A model generated the notes under the pieces. The model saw only the letters and a list, made by a program, of their open reading frames with translations, was not told where the DNA came from and ran no database searches. 64,000 nucleotides of DNA from Malachius bipustulatus. Lineage: Eukaryota > Arthropoda > Insecta > Coleoptera > Melyridae. Shown piece after piece: positions 10,350 through 21,096 of this stretch (position 1 is the stretch's first letter; each line of letters begins with the position of its first letter). The stretch is from contig OU342635.1 in assembly GCA_910589415.1 (NCBI GenBank), positions 35,800,929 through 35,864,928 of the forward strand. The letters are read 5' to 3'. Position numbers and translations under genes: made by a program.

Positions 10350-12101
10350 TTAGCAATCAGAAGAAACCTTCATAACATTTCGTTTAGTAGGATGATTAGG
10401 TGGTAAAGGGGGAGGAATCTCGTACAGTTGTTCCAAAGGACAGTAAACCGGAATGCTCGCAGTACTCTGCTTTCTTCCATAAAATGGTGAAGGGTAATTA
10501 ATATAACTCGAATTACTATTCCTTCTTGAGGATCCGCTTATAAATGGTACATCATAAGTCCTATCTTTAGGAGTCATATACCCATCGCTGATGCTCTTCA
10601 CAGTTGGAGGTACATACGCTTGGTAATCGTAATATTTCTGGACCTCAGATGCGTCTGAAAATGTACTCTTTACAATTATAACTCTCTTGTTTCCTTTGAT
10701 AAGATTCGGATGTTGACGGATGAAGAAAAAGACTACCACTGTCGTTGCTAAGGCTACGGTAAAAAGCACCATAGACACGGTCAGGATGAAACTTACCTTG
10801 GACGAATTTGTCACCCAAGCTCTCTTATCAAACTCAACTGGAACTGCTAGAGCGGTGCAATCGTAAGCGTTTATGGTTGTTTCTTTGGGGTTGAAAAGAC
10901 ATATGCTGTAAATGGTCCCATAAGCGAGAGTCGTTTTGAAAGGAGACTTTATATCGTGGAAGCATGTGAAGTTTTCTCTATTTTTCTGGTCTCGAATTAG
11001 TAGAGTTTCATTGTTTACACCTTTCAGGGAGATGTAATAAATTGGAGAGTCTTCTTCGACCAAACAGAGAGTAATGACTATTGAATTATTTCGTACTTTA
11101 AGTATCTTAGTGTCATTATGAGGTAAAGATACCACTTTCTCTGGCCTTTTACATATTAATTTTATAAATTTTTTATTTGGTGGAGTAGTTGAAGTAGTTA
11201 TTGGTGACGCTGTTGGAGATGACGATCGTGTTGAAGACTGTGATGAAGATGTCGCAGGTGATGTTGTAGTAGGAACTTGAGTAGTCGTTGTTTCCTCGGT
11301 TATAGTAGGCGCAGAATTAGTCGTAGTTGACCCTGGACAGAAATCAAAATTTTCAAAGGTAACGCTTCCACAATGTAAAGGACGTTCAATTGGGGTTGGG
11401 TTGTTCATGTATATTTGTTTCAACCAGATAAGATCACAATTACAGTCCCAAGGATTATTTGAAAGGTATATTTTGCCTTTAAAATCTGCTACGAAAATTC
11501 CATTTGGGAGAGTTTTAATAAAATTGTTATCCAGATAAAGAGCCTGTAATGTGTTAAATAATAGTGCAAATGTATCGACTGCAATATTTTGTATTTTAGA
11601 TGATCTCAATGATAGCGATGTTACTCCAATTAGGTCAGTGAAACAATCACTATCTAATGATTGAATGCTATTACTGTCAAGTGTTAAAGTCGTCAAAAAT
11701 GTCAGAAAACCAGAATTCATCCCTGTTACATTCTTCAAAACATTTGGGTCTCCTATGCAATTTTCTATTTCTAAGACTTGGACGCTAGTGTGATTAAAGA
11801 CTCCTAACTCGAAATTAATTTCTTTGAACTCTTTGTTTCTGATTTCGATTGTGGTAAGCACTGATTGCATACCAGCAAAAGCTTGTTTTTGAATATAAAC
11901 GATATTTGACTGTTCTATTGTTAAATAAACGCAATTGCTGAACACGTCACCAGAAAATGCTTCATCTTCCAATGATTCCAAATTTGTGCTTGATAATGAA
12001 AGGTGTTTGATAGAGATATCTATTCCATCAAGCCATCCTTTCTCCATTGTACCATTTGGGAAGATTTTACTCTCTTGGATTAGGATTGTATCAGCACAGC
12101 C
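10350..12101 (-). CDS. LRR membrane protein, distal terminal exon (C2)
   Basis: A 584-codon terminal exon (583 residues plus stop) behind a TTTTTTAG acceptor, entering in phase 0 with Gly-Cys. Order: about six irregular LRRs; an LRR C-cap with CNC near 11440; a Ser/Thr-rich, mucin-like stretch near 11170-11330; a short globular region; a membrane segment at about 10725-10790; then a cytoplasmic tail. The tail starts RQHPNLIKGNKRV and holds YMTP, YDVP and the end motif YEIPPPLPPNHP, which could bind SH2 and SH3 domains. There is no signal peptide in this exon or nearby, so exons A and B (19.4-19.95 kb) are the likely 5' end, giving 744 residues. It is a paralogue of the exon at 13307-14950. 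A separate gene with an unseen first exon is possible. Confidence 0.8.
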   Translation of the reverse strand, partial: GCADTILIQESKIFPNGTMEKGWLDGIDISIKHLSLSSTNLESLEDEAFSGDVFSNCVYLTIEQSNIVYIQKQAFAGMQSVLTTIEIRNKEFKEINFELGVFNHTSVQVLEIENCIGDPNVLKNVTGMNSGFLTFLTTLTLDSNSIQSLDSDCFTDLIGVTSLSLRSSKIQNIAVDTFALLFNTLQALYLDNNFIKTLPNGIFVADFKGKIYLSNNPWDCNCDLIWLKQIYMNNPTPIERPLHCGSVTFENFDFCPGSTTTNSAPTITEETTTTQVPTTTSPATSSSQSSTRSSSPTASPITTSTTPPNKKFIKLICKRPEKVVSLPHNDTKILKVRNNSIVITLCLVEEDSPIYYISLKGVNNETLLIRDQKNRENFTCFHDIKSPFKTTLAYGTIYSICLFNPKETTINAYDCTALAVPVEFDKRAWVTNSSKVSFILTVSMVLFTVALATTVVVFFFIRQHPNLIKGNKRVIIVKSTFSDASEVQKYYDYQAYVPPTVKSISDGYMTPKDRTYDVPFISGSSRRNSNSSYINYPSPFYGRKQSTASIPVYCPLEQLYEIPPPLPPNHPTKRNVMKVSSDC

Positions 12102-13191
12102 CTAAAAAATTAAATTAGGTTAGCCTTTAAAAAAAATTTTTTATTTATTATGAAAATTATTATTTCGATAGTGTGTAGTATCATGTTGACAGTATTGTTA
12201 TAAGAATCTCTGAGCGTCTAACGACCCCACTTTCAACCAAAATGTCACTTGGTTTGAAAAGAATTTTTTTCAAGTTTTTGTATTTTATGATTAACCAGAG
12301 CTGCGTTCTTATGAGTTCCCTTGAAATAACTTGAGATAAGTTTGATTTTATTTCAACAAAATACGTTTCATCTTTTATTGGTAACTTGACTTCTAGCAAT
12401 TCACCTCACATCCAGGCACAAGTTGCATTTTATGTCATAATTAGGTGCAAATATGTATTATCTATTTTAGGAACGTCAGCGATCGAATTGGTAAATTCCT
12501 GCAGCCATCTGTGAGTATGCAACCATTCAACTACTAAACTACTTCGTTATTTATTTCGTTTTCGAACATTATTTTTCGCAGATGCTACAATCTCTGGCTA
12601 TGGTCCGGAGTAGTGGTGTGACAAAAATAACGTAACTGTTATATTGGAACTATTCCGCTTGAGGAACAGTCTGTTCCGATAGATGCGTTTACATTTTAGC
12701 TGATCCTGTAATTCCTGTTCTCATTTTATAAGGCAGTAAGTGATATTTTTTGATTCCAAAAAGTGTCCAGCAATGAATCATAGATGTCGCTTTAGTTGCT
12801 GTATTTAAGCATAAGAATCTTTCCAAACCAATATTTTCGGAAACCATGCAAAAACTCGAATTCTCTTGGTATTTCTCGTTTTTTGGAACGGTTTTGTGGA
12901 ACATATTCCTATCTTGGAACCGGAACAGCCAGGTCTAGTAAGTTAAAATACCCATATGGCGCACCACTAGCAAAAAGGATTCATTTTATAGTCGGAGAGA
13001 AATATTTGTAAAGACAGTTTAACTCTGAGTGGTCAGAGGTATCATAAGTAAGGGGGATTTTCACCTGGTAAGTGAATCGGCTTATTTTTTTAAGCATTAT
13101 TTCAGCATAGTCTTAAAGAAAGCTCGTTGAAGTGACTTTGTATAAGAGTGGTACTGTGTAAAAAATAAAAAAAACAAATTGCATAAAAAAA
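12102..13191. other. Spacer between the two LRR terminal exons
   Basis: No exon encoding a signal peptide or membrane segment is visible on the minus strand here. That argues against an independent promoter and first exon for the distal terminal exon. The short ORFs in this stretch have no family features. Confidence 0.5.
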
Positions 13192-13197
13192 TTTATT
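13192..13197 (-). promoter_or_regulatory. Poly(A) signal of the proximal LRR terminal exon
   Basis: AATAAA on the minus strand about 110 bp after the stop codon of the 13307-14950 exon. It supports this exon being a genuine last exon. Confidence 0.55.
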
Positions 13198-13306
13198 AAA
13201 ATAATTAATCAATTAGTTACTTGTTTTAAATACAAAAATATACACAGTGTAGTTTTTCATTCGAATAATTTAAGACCTAATCCTATTATTAATTTTTTTA
13301 AGAATA

Positions 13307-14950
13307 TTAACTCCTAATAGCATCTCGTCTATAAACTTTTCTTTCTCTTATTGGATGATTAGGTGGCAAAGGAGGAGGAATTTCATACACCTGCTCAAAC
13401 GGATAATTTACAGAACACGTTTTTTTCACCAAACTGGATTTTCTAAGATAAGGAGCAGCTGTGGGTCGATTGATATAACTTGAGCTGCTAGTTCTTTGTA
13501 TGGAGCCTCTTTTGAAAGGAAATCGACACGTTGACATCTTGGAGTATTCTTGATACTCATAATCTTTGGGCATCACTAAAGCGTCAGCCGCTTTACTCCC
13601 AATAATGACCACCCTTTTATTACCTTTTATAAGATTGGGATGTTGACGAATAACGAAGAATACGATCACTGTTGTTAGAAGACACATAAAAACCACGCTG
13701 AAACTCATACCGATTATAATGACCGCTCGCAATGAATTGGTTATCCATGGCCGGTGGTCAAAGTCTTGGGGTGCCAAAATAGCTATGAAATCCCACGCTT
13801 TGACCGCTCTATGGATTGGTTCAAGAAGACACAAACTGTAAATTTTGCCGAATCTCAACATGTTTACTTTAAGTGGTAAAATTGTATTGTACAAACACAT
13901 AAGTACGTCGTGGTTTTCTTCAATGTCTCGGATTAGAAGAGAATTGTTCAAACTAATCCCTGATAAGTCATTGTCGCTATCATTATCCAAAAACATATAG
14001 TAGATAGGGATTCGGTCATCCTTTAAATTGAAGTTTATGGTTACTCCACTTACTTCAATCTCAATAGTGTATGAAATATAATCATCGAGTGGATATACGT
14101 CTAAATCCAAATCTGAGTTGAATTTCTTTCTTGGTGCAATTTCGAATGTGTGGGGATCAATTATTATAGGTAGAATTTTATTTGCTGTAGTGTCTTGGCA
14201 AAGTATGTCTGCAGATGGAATATCAATACAAGATTCCGGGAGATAAAGCTCTGAAATATACTGCAACCAGAATAAGCTACAATTGCATAGCAAGGGATTG
14301 TTTCTAACATCTACTTGCAGTGGTGAATAAACCCAGTTGATGGAATTCTCAGGGATTGTGAAAAGTTGATTGTCACTCAAGACTAAGTTTTCCAATTTAT
14401 GTAGCAAAGTGAAAGTGCGAGGATAAATCTTTTGAATTTTCGATTGCCTTATTATTAGCGTCTCAAGTTCCAATGATTTTGAGAACAGACCGCTGTTCAG
14501 TTCTTCAATTAGGTTATTGCTCAGATCCAGGGTAGTGATTTTTAAATATTTTGCATTACAACCAGTAATATTTTTCAAAACTTGATAATTGTCTATACAT
14601 CTTTGAAGTTGTAGATATCTAAGAGAGTAACGGATGTAATCGAAAACTCCTGTTTCAAACGCAGTTGACTTCAGGAATCTGTTTCGTACTTCTATAGTTT
14701 CTATTTTACTTCCAAGGAAAGAACTCTTTCGAAATAAGCTGACAGTGGAGTTTGAGATTGTTAAGTTGGATAAATCTTGAAATATTCCTCGTGAAAATGT
14801 GTTCTTGTCTAGTTGATCCAAATCTGAGTTATGTATAATCATCTCTCTTGGTTTCAGTAGTTGATTTTGATTAGGTTTCAACTCTCTATCAAATTTCCCA
14901 GATAATAATACTTGTTTATATTGTTTCAGCAATTTTTTCTTCTTGCAATT
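13307..14950 (-). CDS. LRR membrane protein, proximal terminal exon (C1)
   Basis: A 548-codon terminal exon behind a TTTGTTTTCAG acceptor, entering in phase 0 with Asn-Cys. It contains LRRs (for example LTTLDLSNNLIEEL-type repeats near 14510), a C-cap with CNC near 14280, an ectodomain, a membrane segment at about 13650-13730 and a tail with the same two signatures as its paralogue, RQHPNLIKGNKRV and YEIPPPLPPNHP. It lacks the Ser/Thr-rich stretch of the distal exon. Joined in phase to exons A and B it gives a 708-residue protein predicted to have both ends in the cytosol and the LRR region outside. LRR ectodomains of this kind mediate protein recognition; the ligand and partner are unknown. 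Confidence 0.8.
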   Translation of the reverse strand, partial: NCKKKKLLKQYKQVLLSGKFDRELKPNQNQLLKPREMIIHNSDLDQLDKNTFSRGIFQDLSNLTISNSTVSLFRKSSFLGSKIETIEVRNRFLKSTAFETGVFDYIRYSLRYLQLQRCIDNYQVLKNITGCNAKYLKITTLDLSNNLIEELNSGLFSKSLELETLIIRQSKIQKIYPRTFTLLHKLENLVLSDNQLFTIPENSINWVYSPLQVDVRNNPLLCNCSLFWLQYISELYLPESCIDIPSADILCQDTTANKILPIIIDPHTFEIAPRKKFNSDLDLDVYPLDDYISYTIEIEVSGVTINFNLKDDRIPIYYMFLDNDSDNDLSGISLNNSLLIRDIEENHDVLMCLYNTILPLKVNMLRFGKIYSLCLLEPIHRAVKAWDFIAILAPQDFDHRPWITNSLRAVIIIGMSFSVVFMCLLTTVIVFFVIRQHPNLIKGNKRVVIIGSKAADALVMPKDYEYQEYSKMSTCRFPFKRGSIQRTSSSSYINRPTAAPYLRKSSLVKKTCSVNYPFEQVYEIPPPLPPNHPIRERKVYRRDAIRS

Positions 14951-15564
14951 CTGAAAACAAATAAAAACGTAGTAAATTTATTTGCAAATATAAACTTGAG
15001 AAACATCGAGAACTAATTTTACTTAACTCAGATAAAGAACAATTTTTTTTCACTTTTTCACTGTCCCTCAATATGTTATTAATGACTTAAAACCTTATGA
15101 CATTTTATCTCAGAAGAAGTTCTTTTTTATTGCTAATTTTTTTATATTCCTGTCGATTTGTCGAAATATATTTTAAAAAATTATGAAAAATTATGAAACA
15201 GTTGTTAACTAATTGATGGTCATAAATACAAATTTTTACAAAATTTCATTTTCAGGAATAGCTGGTAAAGTTTGCCAGTGGATGCTTGACTAACTTGAAG
15301 TTTTACTGGTCAGGCTAATTCCGACAAGAAAATTTAATTCCGGTTTTAATGTGCGATTTTCCATTTTTGGGAATATACCTAACGTTTACAAATCTCGCTT
15401 AAATGATAATTTTTGAAAATTTATCTAAGTAATTGTGGAAAATCAACCTCAGATAGGGTACATCGAAGCAAATCTAGATCTATGACAATTTTTTCTACAA
15501 CAGGTAAGAAGATACAGATTGTTTTCTGTTTTGGCTTAAATTTTAAACGACGATATCTTTGCAA

Positions 15565-17580
15565 CTGTTTGATGAAATCCAACAAAATTTTGCAGAAACA
15601 CTTTGAAAACGAACTCACACAGCCACAGATACATTTGTAGAGAAATAAATAGCCTTATAAATGAATACAATCAATCCGAGCTGGGATTCAAACCACAGAC
15701 ATTTGGCAGCATCAACGGCTTCAGTTAGTGACCTCAACCGCTACGCCACAGCCTTCGCTATCAAAATAAAATCAAAGCAAAACTAGCCCCTCTCTAATTT
15801 TCAATTTAAAATTTTTACGCATAATTTGCTTCTAAAGTTCCTCAAAATTCGTTGTAAATCAGTTCAAAAGCTGCCGTACTATGAATTTAAGGGCTAGTCT
15901 ACTGCCAGATTTTAAATTAGTAACCAGGGCTGTACCTAAAAAAAAATTGTTCGCATTTTTTTTCAACAGAAAATCATATTTTACGATCGACTTTCGGAAA
16001 AACGGCGTCAAATTCGGAAAGTACTGGGTTCTGCAACAGGTATCACCTGTTTTCAAAAGTCCAAAAGTATTCAATAGGAGGAAATTTGGATTAACTTTAT
16101 TAAGTGTAATTTATTAAGTTCTGGTGAACGTGCTGACCACTGTGAACTTCTTTGAATAGCTTGTCGGACAGCTTCGATTATTTCGGAGGTTCTTAATGTC
16201 CGTACACCACCTCTAAACTTTGAAACTTTTATTTAATTTTTTTTTAATTTTAAATTTTAATAAATTACTTTTATTATCAAAACCCAAGGTCATCTCGTAA
16301 TTGTTTTTCCGGGCTGGAATTCTTCCATTTCTTGGAATATTGAGCTCCTGACGAAAGTGCCTTTGAATTTACACAACTGATTGACTTGCTGTCAATAGAC
16401 TAATTTTTGATTGACAATTGACTGATTGAAAAATTCTGAGGAATGAGATTCTTAAATCGCGCGTCACACTTCGACCAGCTGCTTAAAAACACCGCAAAGT
16501 TAGAACTTGTATACCTACCTACCTGAAAATTCAATTTTCAATTTTGCCATACAAATTGTTTCTAATGTGCTTAAAAATTTATTTGTAATCATTTAAAAAG
16601 CTGAGGTACGGCGAATTTACGGGAATGCTTAGACTTTTTGCAGAAGAATTTATTGAAGAAGAAATGTTCTGCAATTTTTTGACAGAAAAGCGCATTATCT
16701 AATCGACTTTCGGAAATAACGTCATCAGATTCGGAGAGAACAGGAAAAATGCTATGAATTGACCTTCTCAAATCGCACGGCACACTTCGACCAGCTTCAC
16801 AAAAACAGATTGTAAAATGCAGTACAAGTTCTTATTTTGACGTATATCTCAGGGTCGAAATAGCGTGCAGTAACTGACATTACTAAAAAAGCAATTTCGG
16901 ACAAACGGCACGTTTGGGGAAACATTTTCACTGATGGAGAAGCGGCAAAGAGAAATGATATTTCCAAACTTAAGTTTCTGCTTGCCGTTTCTCCGAAATT
17001 GCTTTTTTAGTAATGTTAGTTACTGCATATTATTTCGCCCTGAGGTATAGGAACCTATATATTTTTGTAAATCTGGTGAAAGTATGCCGTTCGATTTAAG
17101 AAGTTATTAAGAAATATGATGACACTTTTTCTGAAAGTCGATCGGAATATGTGCTTTTCTTAGAAAATATTGTAACAATTTTTTTTTCAAGTACGGCCCT
17201 GGTTACCTACTAGATTAAAAATTCTGGCAATAGACTATCCTGTAGTTTTGTAGTACAATATCTTTTGAAATGATTTCAAAAGAAATTTGAGGAACATTAG
17301 CAACAAAGTTTGCAGAAAAGTAAAAAATAGAAGTTTAGGCTGGTGCAAGTACTTATTTTGTGAAACTGGTTGAAGTGTGCCGTTCGATTTAAGACGCTCA
17401 TTTCATAGTATTTTCCTTGTACTTTGGAAACTGTGTTTTTTTTTTGTCAAAAAAGTGCAAAACATTTCTTTTCAAATAGGGCTTGGATTTTTGCCAACAG
17501 GTCATCATGAGGTGCCTCGGTAGAAGATTGTTTCTTCTGAAAAATTTTGTTGGATCTCATCAAACCGTTGATTAATTGTT
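15565..17580. repeat. Composite foldback region
   Basis: Several inverted pairs nest here. GATGAAATCCAACAAAATTT (near 15572) pairs with its complement near 17540. The stretch 15881-15990 pairs with 17130-17250. A tight central palindrome has arms at 16842-16903 and 16990-17049 (CAGTAAC, ATTACTAAAAAAGCAATTTC). A direct partial copy of the 15.9 kb arm lies at 16590-16800. Probably an old foldback element with internal duplications. No transposase was seen. Confidence 0.5.
15640..15757 (-). mobile_element. tRNA-derived SINE fragment
   Basis: On the minus strand an RNA polymerase III A box (TGGCGTAGCGG, 15738-15748) is followed 43 bases later by a B box (GGTTTGAATCC, 15684-15694), as in tRNA genes. 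The sequence then continues into a non-tRNA body instead of closing an acceptor stem. This is the head of a tRNA-derived SINE rather than a tRNA gene. Confidence 0.6.
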
Positions 17581-17659
17581 TTCCGTAGATTGTTTTACTG
17601 TTTTACCGGTGAAGCGATTTACAAATTCCATGGCTCCTATTTTTAAAGCTAAAACTCCA

Positions 17660-18090
17660 TATAAGAAGACGCGAGAATGAAAATCGATTCAGGACAAAAA
17701 TTCAAAATACAGGGTTGTATTAGGTAACCGAAATCTGAACGGCTTTAGAAATGTAGTAATAATATTATTTCTAAACATGAATTTTGAATTTTAGTCTTGA
17801 TTAAGTTGAAAAAGTTATTACTGTAAGACAAAAAGGTAATTTTTTGAGATCTATATTCAGTGGGGAATGAGTGATTAACTCAAATATCGTTTTGAGATAC
17901 TAAGGGTCCATTCATGATTTTTGTGTTAAAATACAGAAAAAAAGTCAAACAGGAACATGCTCAAATTGCAGAAATTTTGCACTGTTTTATTTACCACTCC
18001 ATAGAAACGCCATTATTTCATCAGCACCAAAGTTAGAGCAAATTTGGTAGTGTGTAGCGTTTATTCCATTGCTCAGTTTGTATTATGCTT
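17660..18090. repeat. Solo arm of the 28-30 kb foldback family
   Basis: Shares with 28520-28610 the words AGGACAAAAATT and TACAGGGTTGTATTA, followed by AATCTGAA, and ends like the 30 kb arm with CACCAAAGTTAGAGCAAATTTGG. Only one arm is present, so this is a truncated or half-deleted copy. Diverged from the copy at 28 kb. Confidence 0.5.
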
Positions 18091-19400
18091 TTGTTATTTT
18101 TTGAAACATACGAAAAAAGATATTGCGAGAATTTATAGATGGGGAATTTCAATTACACTGTCATGGAAAAGTGAAACTGCTATGCAATAGCCCCACTAAG
18201 TTCAATAGGTTAATATAATTAAATAATCCGTGAATAACCATTTTAATTGAGAAACAAAATTCGAACTAAGTAGGTAACGATTGGTTTTTCTGGATGTTTT
18301 TTTCTAAGAATTAGTGATAATATACTTATAAACTTCTTCAGTTTCATAATAATTTGCTTGTATGACAATAAATATCGCTATCATTTTTTGTTACAATCAT
18401 TATTTCCACGCATTTACTTGATTAGCAATTGAAGGGCGCACTTGATTTCATAGATAAAAAAAATGCGATTTAGCACTCAGCGAATGAGCTTGCACTGATA
18501 TATCAAATTGAGATGCTCAATTTCCTGAATTTCTGTGAATATGCTCGGTAATTTTCTATCATACCAACAGTTGGCTTTGACTTGACATGGGTAGGAGTAA
18601 ATTACGAATTTTCAATTTTATAACAGTAGGTAACTCCATTTTTCCCTTGTCTTATTGGAAAAGTATAGAAATTGAAAATTTCCAGACATTCATTTTAGAG
18701 AATGCTATGCGATAATTCTATACGATATACGTTATAGTGATTTTAATTTTTTTTCACAAAACCAACTTACGAACTTTTTTTAGGGGGGGGGGGGTTGGCA
18801 TCGGATGTCTCCATTTGTCACAAAAATTTAAAAATTTTACAGAACTTGTCGTGAAAAGTGAGAGGTATAAATTCAAGGTTTTATATGTCAATGTTGGATT
18901 TCTGATGAAATAAATAACCTCTTCTAAAATATTTTTGTTTTCGGAACTTAAGGTGGTGGTGATATTTATAGGGAGTTGAAGACCTAGTCGTAGTAATGAT
19001 TCTATCATTCGTTTTTCTGAACTTAAGTGACCTCTAAAAATTATAAGCACCTGCAATAATTTGAACAAAAATGCTTCTAATTTTCTGAATAATTTTTTTT
19101 ACTGATTTACATATACAATATAAGATTCACCTGTGTACTTATTACACAAATATTTTCAAAAATAAAGTTTGCTCATTTTCTGTTAGGTGCCATACAGTCG
19201 ATGTGTAAACCTTGAACTAAAAGGATAAGAAAACGGTAACATATTGCTGCAAAATAATTGGGCCTATCCTATTATTTTTGATAGGATTAATTCATAACTT
19301 TTGGTACCTAACTAACTTAAAATAGGTTTTTTTTTCGAAAAATGAACCTTTTGGTTCAAAGTAATTCTCATTCTTGAACATAAAAAAAATTAATTAAACT
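18091..19400. other. Intron sequence, nothing recognised
   Basis: Lies between exon B and the proximal terminal exon of the LRR locus. A 12-base G run sits at 18783-18794. No coding frame supported. Confidence 0.45.
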
Positions 19401-19403
19401 TAC

Positions 19404-19815
19404 TTGCTTCGATATTTCTTTCAGTTGATTCTTCATTTCTTCAAGTTCTCCCATTTGAAAATCCGAACATGTTATTTGACTGGAAGTCTCAAAGTAATTA
19501 CAATAGCCAGATCCGCTGTAATTAGAAAGCGACTTCTCTATTTGAGGAATGCCTATACCTATCTCAGAAAATGGTCTAAAAGCCTCCACATCAGATTGAA
19601 GGGTGTTGATATCATTACCACCACTGTGCCCATGATTAATGTTATATTTTGGGAATTTCTTATCATCTCTGTGGTCATCTGCTTTCTTTTCGTGCGATTC
19701 TTCGACTATGAATAATAGAATGTTCAAAAGGATGATAAGAATGATGAGAGATCCAAAAGCTATGATTGATTTTTTATGATTTTTAATTGCTGTTTTGACT
19801 TTGTTCAAACATGAC
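19404..19815 (-). CDS. LRR locus exon B: membrane segment and LRR N-cap
   Basis: A 412-nt internal exon bounded by a TTTTTACAG acceptor and a CAA|GTAAGT donor; it enters with two bases carried from exon A and leaves in phase 0. It begins with a basic stretch, then a strong hydrophobic segment (SIIAFGSLIILIILLNILLF), then an acidic/His-rich linker, and near its end an N-cap-like pair (GYCNYFETSSQITCSDFQ). The preceding basic residues favour a type II signal-anchor (N-terminus in the cytosol). It is followed in phase by either terminal exon at 14950 or 12101. Confidence 0.7.
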
Positions 19816-19877
19816 CTGTAAAAAGCAATAATAATTAAAGATTTCGAATAGTTGAATTAAATTGAAATATATCTTAC

Positions 19878-19948
19878 CACTTTTTTGCGCTCATATCGTA
19901 ACTACGTGGTGTACATGATTTTGGTTTAAAATCATTAATTTTGGACAT
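19878..19948 (-). CDS. LRR locus exon A: start codon exon
   Basis: ATG at 19948 opens 23 codons (MSKINDFKPKSCTPRSYDMS and AKK) and ends with TG before GTAAGA. With the first base of exon B this completes a Trp codon, so the junction is in frame. The N-terminus has no signal peptide and would be cytosolic. Exons A+B encode 161 residues exactly. Chosen as the start because the hydrophobic exon B alone has no in-frame ATG upstream of its membrane segment. Confidence 0.65.
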
Positions 19949-20777
19949 ATTTCTTTGTTTATCCTTAATATTAGCAGTTCAAGCAATAAACGCAGCGTAC
20001 TTCACACAGGACATTGTGTGAGTAACAATATTTATTCAAAACCATATGTCAGATATCAAACTTAATCACAATTGGGCAAAATGTTGCGAAAAACGTATCG
20101 ATGTTGTATTCGCTATTGATTCGCAAAGAATAATGCAATTATAGGTTTGAACAAGTTCTAATCTAATTTGCTATCAATAATCAGCAGCGTTGACAATTAG
20201 GCGCTATCATAGCTGTTAATTTTTATCTGTTTGCATCACTGATAGACAAGCATTTTCGTTGGTATTTTCAAGATATGAAAAGAGCATGATCACCATGATC
20301 ACCTTGAATTTGCTCAGCAAAGATTTGGCTAATTTATGTTAAGGTCAGTGTAACTTTTAAGCTCAGGATCAATCCTATACAGTATAATTTTACACTCGAT
20401 AAAATTAAAAGGACTATTGAATTTATGAATTCATAATTATTTTAAGCTCAATGTGATCTTATGGTGTATCAAACAAAGAGGACTAATTACTCTGCTAAAT
20501 TAGTAAACGCAAACTGTGTTAGTTTCTGAAGGGCATCGCTAAATTAAATCAATTAATTCGATCATGGCTTAATCGGAAAAGACCATTCTCCTAATAATTA
20601 ACTTTATTCTTGGATGTGAACATTTCCAAAAGTAATTGGTGGAATATTAGGCGAGAAGTGGATAAAACAATAAACACAAAAAATATATAAATATAAAAAA
20701 TATCCCTACTTATAGAAATTTAAATAGAAATGGTTCACTGCTAATATAAATTGTAAAATTATGCACATTATGATAAC
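19949..20777. other. Upstream region of the LRR locus
   Basis: Presumed promoter side of exon A. No TATA box at a convincing distance. No other genes seen. Confidence 0.4.
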
Positions 20778-20782
20778 ACTAG

Positions 20783-20975
20783 TGGGGTTGCTTTCTCCTC
20801 ACACTTGATTCGATTCAACAACACACCTAATTTGTATAATAATATTTATTGCATTTTTAATTTAATTTTTAATATCTGACAATTTCTACTTCATCGTCTT
20901 GTGTGATTTTTTATTATTATTCGGTTGTCAATAGCAACTCGCCAGTGCAACCTATTTTGAATTTATATCATAACA
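20783..20975 (-). repeat. 3' LTR of the BEL/Pao element
   Basis: 193 bp; matches the LTR at 26807-26999 apart from about three substitutions. Begins TGTTATGATA and ends GCAACCCCA in element orientation. Confidence 0.95.
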
Positions 20976-21096
20976 TAAGCCGGGGCCCATTGAAACCCTG
21001 TGTTTCAATAAAGAATAAAAATTTGTAAATAATGACATTTTGTAAAAATTCTCAAATATTATCTACAATTCAAATATTGACCAAAGCTTAAAATTA

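Noticed and set aside
12181..12399. Possible 5' exon for the distal LRR terminal exon
   Set aside because: No signal or membrane segment, no donor in a matching phase at its end.
15684..15748. Possible tRNA gene
   Set aside because: A and B boxes are present but no acceptor stem closes; SINE head fits better.
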